NCBI RefSeq assembly: GCF_003116585.1
Contig: NZ_QEHM01000016.1
Coordinates: 1-64,000 of the forward strand
Source of the DNA: Albibacillus kandeliae
GTDB lineage: Bacteria > Pseudomonadota > Alphaproteobacteria > Rhodobacterales > Rhodobacteraceae
Direction: 5' to 3'
DNA: 64,000 nt
The translations under genes and the position numbers were made by a program. Below the pieces are notes generated by a model. That model saw only the letters and a list, made by a program, of their open reading frames with translations, had not been told where the DNA came from and ran no database searches. Below, piece after piece: positions 61,340 through 64,000 of this stretch; position 1 is the stretch's first letter; every line of letters starts with the position of its first letter.

Positions 61340-62839
61340 ATGAGAAATTTTTTCTACAGGTTCGGGATTTTCCGCTTCATCTACCGCACCGTATTTGCCG
61401 TGCGCCAGCGGACCCGCAAGTCGCTGCTGCTGATCGAGGAACAGGGGCAGACCCTGGGCGGGCTGCGCGACGAGAGCCTGCGCCGCCAGGATGAGCTGGC
61501 CCATGCGGTCGGGGGGCTGCGCGAGGAGGTCCTGTACGCGCTGCGGGAGCTGCGCGACCGGGTGGAGCAGCTGGATCACGGCCAGAAGGAACGCGGCGAT
61601 TTCCTGTTCCAGGCCCAGGAGGCGCTGCGTAGCGATCTGGGCAAGGCGCTGAAGACCCCGGGGGGCGAGGATATCGGCCGCCTGGTCGGGCGCGAGCTGA
61701 AGGCGCTGCGGGAGTCGCAGGTGAGCGCGGCGGCGCTGCAGGGTCTGCAGGACCAGCTGACGGCGCTGAAGACGCTGGAGGCGGAGCGCGGCGATTTCAT
61801 GCACCAGCGCCACGAGGCCTTCGAACAGGACCTGCGGGCCCAGTTGCAGAAGGCCCGGCGCGAGACGCGGGAGATCCAGGAAGAGGGTCTGAAGCGCATC
61901 CGGCAGGAGGTGGCCACGGCCCGGGCCGGCGAGAAAGAGACCCTGAACAAGGCGATCGCGGAGCTGGGCAAGGGCACGGGGGCACCCGCGCAGGTGGCGG
62001 AGCGGGCGCGGCTCGAGGATTACGGCCGGCTGTTCGGCGGCAAGGCGGCCAAGCTGCGGCGGATCCCCAAGCTCAAGGACGCGCTGAACGACTACAACCT
62101 GCTGCTGGAGGAGGGCGAGCCCTTCCGGCTGTGGGGCTACGAGATCGGCTATCTCGACCGCAAATCGCTCTGGATCCAGCTCAACGAGCTGGTGTTCCGC
62201 GAGGAATACCATTTCTCGGAGGATTTCGACGCGCCGCACCGGATCATCGACGGCGGTTCGAACATCGGGCTGTCGCTGCTCTTCTTCAAGGCGGTCTACC
62301 CGAACGCGGAGATCATCGGGTTCGAGCCGAACGAGGAGTGCTACCGGGTCGCGATGGAGAACATCACCCGCAACAAGCTGACCGGCGTGACCCTGATCAA
62401 GGCCGCGCTCAGCACTGAGACGGGGCGGCAGACCCTGTTCCTCGATTCCCGGGACAGCATGGCCGCGTCGCTGGCGCCGCGGGAGATCACCGAGGACCTG
62501 AGGGACAGCGCCGTGGAGGTGGAGACCGTCGCGCTGGCGGACTGCCTCGACAAGCCCGTCGACTTCCTCAAGCTCGACATCGAGGGCAGCGAGGCCGAGG
62601 TGATGAAATCCGTGCGCGACAAGCTGGACGGGGTTGGCAGCATCTTCTGCGAGTACCATTTCGGCAAGGGCAACGGCGGTAACAGCCTCAGGGACATCAT
62701 CGACGTGCTCGACGACGCCGGGTTCGACTACCAGGTGGCGAAGTCGGTCTGGTTCGGCGATCATTCCGAGTACCGCCCGCTGCAACACGTCGGAGAGAAC
62801 TACAGTGGCGTCGTCTATGCCAGGAAACGCGGCGACTGA
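61340..62839 (+). CDS. FkbM methyltransferase with long N-terminal coiled coil
   Basis: A 499-residue protein. Residues about 15-240 are a nearly continuous charged helix (heptad-like, for example DELAHAVGGLREEVLYALRELRDRVEQL). The C-terminal FkbM domain has IIDGGSNIGLSLLFF (SAM motif I), IIGFEPNEECY and VDFLKLDIEGSEAEVM. It would methylate sugar or glycan ends, and the coiled coil may act as a molecular ruler or scaffold. The start ATG at 61340 follows AGAGAGCAAG. It is followed 24 bases later by another coiled-coil protein. Confidence 0.85.
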   Translation: MRNFFYRFGIFRFIYRTVFAVRQRTRKSLLLIEEQGQTLGGLRDESLRRQDELAHAVGGLREEVLYALRELRDRVEQLDHGQKERGDFLFQAQEALRSDLGKALKTPGGEDIGRLVGRELKALRESQVSAAALQGLQDQLTALKTLEAERGDFMHQRHEAFEQDLRAQLQKARRETREIQEEGLKRIRQEVATARAGEKETLNKAIAELGKGTGAPAQVAERARLEDYGRLFGGKAAKLRRIPKLKDALNDYNLLLEEGEPFRLWGYEIGYLDRKSLWIQLNELVFREEYHFSEDFDAPHRIIDGGSNIGLSLLFFKAVYPNAEIIGFEPNEECYRVAMENITRNKLTGVTLIKAALSTETGRQTLFLDSRDSMAASLAPREITEDLRDSAVEVETVALADCLDKPVDFLKLDIEGSEAEVMKSVRDKLDGVGSIFCEYHFGKGNGGNSLRDIIDVLDDAGFDYQVAKSVWFGDHSEYRPLQHVGENYSGVVYARKRGD

Positions 62840-62863
62840 CCTGCCAACCGAAGGGTGACCGTT

Positions 62864-63850
62864 ATGCTGAAGAAGATGTTCCAAGGGACGCCCGCCCCGG
62901 TCGCGGACGCGGCCCCGCCGTCCCCCGAGGTGCCCGCTGACGTGCCGCCTGCCGCCTCGGCCGAGGCGCTCTTCGGCGGTCGCCTCGAGGCGCTGGAACG
63001 GCGGCTGGCCGGGATGGACGCGCTGGAGGACCGGCTGGCCCGGACCGAACAGACCCTGCAGAACCGGACCAACGAGCTGAACAGGCTCAAGTACAACGCC
63101 ACCCTGGTGTCGCGGACCATGGAGAGCGTGTTCCGCGCCATGTTCGGCCGCAGCCTGCAGGATTTCGCCGGGATCCACGCCGGCGAGCGCTGCTTCGTGA
63201 TCGGCAACGGGCCGTCGCTGAACAAGATCGACATGACCCGCCTCGCGCACGAGATCACCCTGGGCTCGAACCGGGCCTTCCTCGGCTTCGAGCAATGGGG
63301 CTTCGTCTACAATTACTGGATGCTGCAGGACCGTGTCCTGGCCGAGCAGAACGCCGCCGAGATCGCCGAGCGGATGCCGGCCGAGGTGGTCAAGTTCCTG
63401 CCCTACACGATCCTCAAGCACTTCGACGTCTCGAAGCTGGAGAACCTGGTGCCGGTGCACCTGGACTATACCCGGCAGTGTACCTTCTCGAACGATCCCT
63501 CGGCCCTGCACGAGGGCTTCACGGTGACCGTGGGCCTGTTGCAGATCGCCGCCATCATGGGCTGCCGGCAGATCATCCTGGTCGGGGCCGACCACAACTA
63601 CCCGATCCCGGACGAGAACGTGAACGCCGACCGCAAGTGGTCGGGCAAGGGGCTCGAGACCCATTTCTCGGCCGCCTACACCAACCACGAGAACGGCCAG
63701 GTCTGGGAAATGCCCGACGTCGAGAAGATGAACCGGGCCTATGACGCCGCCGCCCGCTGGGCCGAGGAGAACGGCATCGAGATCCTGAACGCCACGCCGG
63801 GCAGCAAGCTGAATTCCTTCCCGAAGGTGGACTATGACAGTCTCTTCTGA
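62864..63850 (+). CDS. Coiled-coil plus MptE/DUF115-like glycan enzyme
   Basis: A 328-residue protein. Residues about 40-85 form a coiled coil (LEALERRLAGMDALEDRLARTEQTL). The C-terminal Rossmann-like domain has CFVIGNGPSLNKID, LGSNRAFLGFE and IILVGADHNYP. That combination is shared by DUF115/MptE-like proteins and by GT42-type sialyltransferase-like enzymes. Glycan transfer is plausible but unproven. The start at 62864 has GAAGGG about 9 bases upstream. It overlaps the following GT2 gene by 17 bases. Confidence 0.72.
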   Translation: MLKKMFQGTPAPVADAAPPSPEVPADVPPAASAEALFGGRLEALERRLAGMDALEDRLARTEQTLQNRTNELNRLKYNATLVSRTMESVFRAMFGRSLQDFAGIHAGERCFVIGNGPSLNKIDMTRLAHEITLGSNRAFLGFEQWGFVYNYWMLQDRVLAEQNAAEIAERMPAEVVKFLPYTILKHFDVSKLENLVPVHLDYTRQCTFSNDPSALHEGFTVTVGLLQIAAIMGCRQIILVGADHNYPIPDENVNADRKWSGKGLETHFSAAYTNHENGQVWEMPDVEKMNRAYDAAARWAEENGIEILNATPGSKLNSFPKVDYDSLF

Positions 63851-64000
63851 GGCGGCGGCCCCGGGCGGGGCGGAACCGGCGCCGCTGATCTCGGTCGTGG
63901 TGCCGGTCTACGGCACCGAGGTCTACCTGCCGCAGTGCCTCGACTCGATCCTCGCCCAGACCCATGCCAACCTCGAGGTGCTCTGCGTCGACGACTGCTC
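63834..64000 (+). CDS. Family 2 glycosyltransferase, N-terminal part
   Basis: The first 55 residues of a GT2 protein truncated by the window edge. PLISVVVPVYGTEVYLPQCLDS followed by ILAQTHANLEVLCVDDC is the classical GT-A start. The ATG at 63834 lies inside the end of the MptE-like gene, consistent with translational coupling. Confidence 0.85.
   Translation, partial: MTVSSEAAAPGGAEPAPLISVVVPVYGTEVYLPQCLDSILAQTHANLEVLCVDDC

Overview
The window is GC-rich (roughly 65% by eye over most of its length), densely coding DNA of an alphaproteobacterium. It is most likely an extrachromosomal replicon of the roseobacter/Rhodobacteraceae type. The evidence is a plasmid maintenance block at 44.4-48.6 kb: a RepA (RPA-family) initiator, an iteron and DnaA-box origin, ParA, ParB and two parS-like palindromes. 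A complete dTDP-rhamnose operon (rmlCBDA) lies beside it. RepA-type plasmids carrying a rhamnose operon are known in roseobacters as biofilm or attachment plasmids. Nearly everything else makes, modifies, exports or degrades surface polysaccharide. Species and total replicon size cannot be read from the window.

Layout. 0.06-5.5 kb: lower-GC island with a tyrosine recombinase, a multi-pass membrane protein of unknown function and small ORFs. It ends next to a Wza-like export lipoprotein. 5.6-15.2 kb: Wza, an NDP-sugar epimerase-like protein, a priming sugar transferase, a CapD/FlaA1-type dehydratase, then YjbH, a YjbF-like lipoprotein and three tandem small YjbE/GfcA-like Thr-rich proteins separated by hairpins. 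15.5-24.9 kb: Wzx-like flippase, a minus-strand chain (Wzy-like polymerase/ligase, two GT2 transferases, a hexapeptide acyltransferase), a beta-helix protein and a GT4 transferase. 24.9-29.8 kb: AsnB-type amidotransferase, GT2, and an exosortase fused to EpsI. 29.9-30.8 kb: DUF433/DUF5615 toxin-antitoxin-like pair. 31.0-34.6 kb: overlapping minus-strand operon of a Gfo/Idh/MocA oxidoreductase, an aldo/keto-reductase-like protein, an FkbM methyltransferase and a WecG/TagA-type transferase. 35.4-40.1 kb: a 1148-residue beta-helix surface protein and a glycosyltransferase-like protein. 40.1-44.4 kb: rml operon and a sulfotransferase that follows repA by 2 nt. 44.4-48.6 kb: repA-oriV-parAB-parS. 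48.8-64 kb: a second polysaccharide system with a uronate epimerase, two galactofuranosyltransferase-like enzymes, a KpsMTE-like ABC exporter, two sulfotransferase-like proteins, a secreted clan GH-A hydrolase, UDP-galactopyranose mutase, a coiled-coil FkbM methyltransferase, a coiled-coil MptE/DUF115-like protein and the start of a GT2 gene.

How it may fit together (inference). The left and middle part encodes a Wzx/Wzy-dependent exopolysaccharide with a YjbEFH-type secretion accessory set. The right part encodes an ABC-exported, galactofuranose-containing and possibly sulfated capsule. dTDP-rhamnose from the rml operon could feed either. Several genes change base composition abruptly inside the coding sequence, which suggests mosaic exchange of glycan-specificity segments. 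No wzc/BY-kinase, KpsC/S/D, transfer genes, tRNA, rRNA, CRISPR array or intact insertion sequence was seen.
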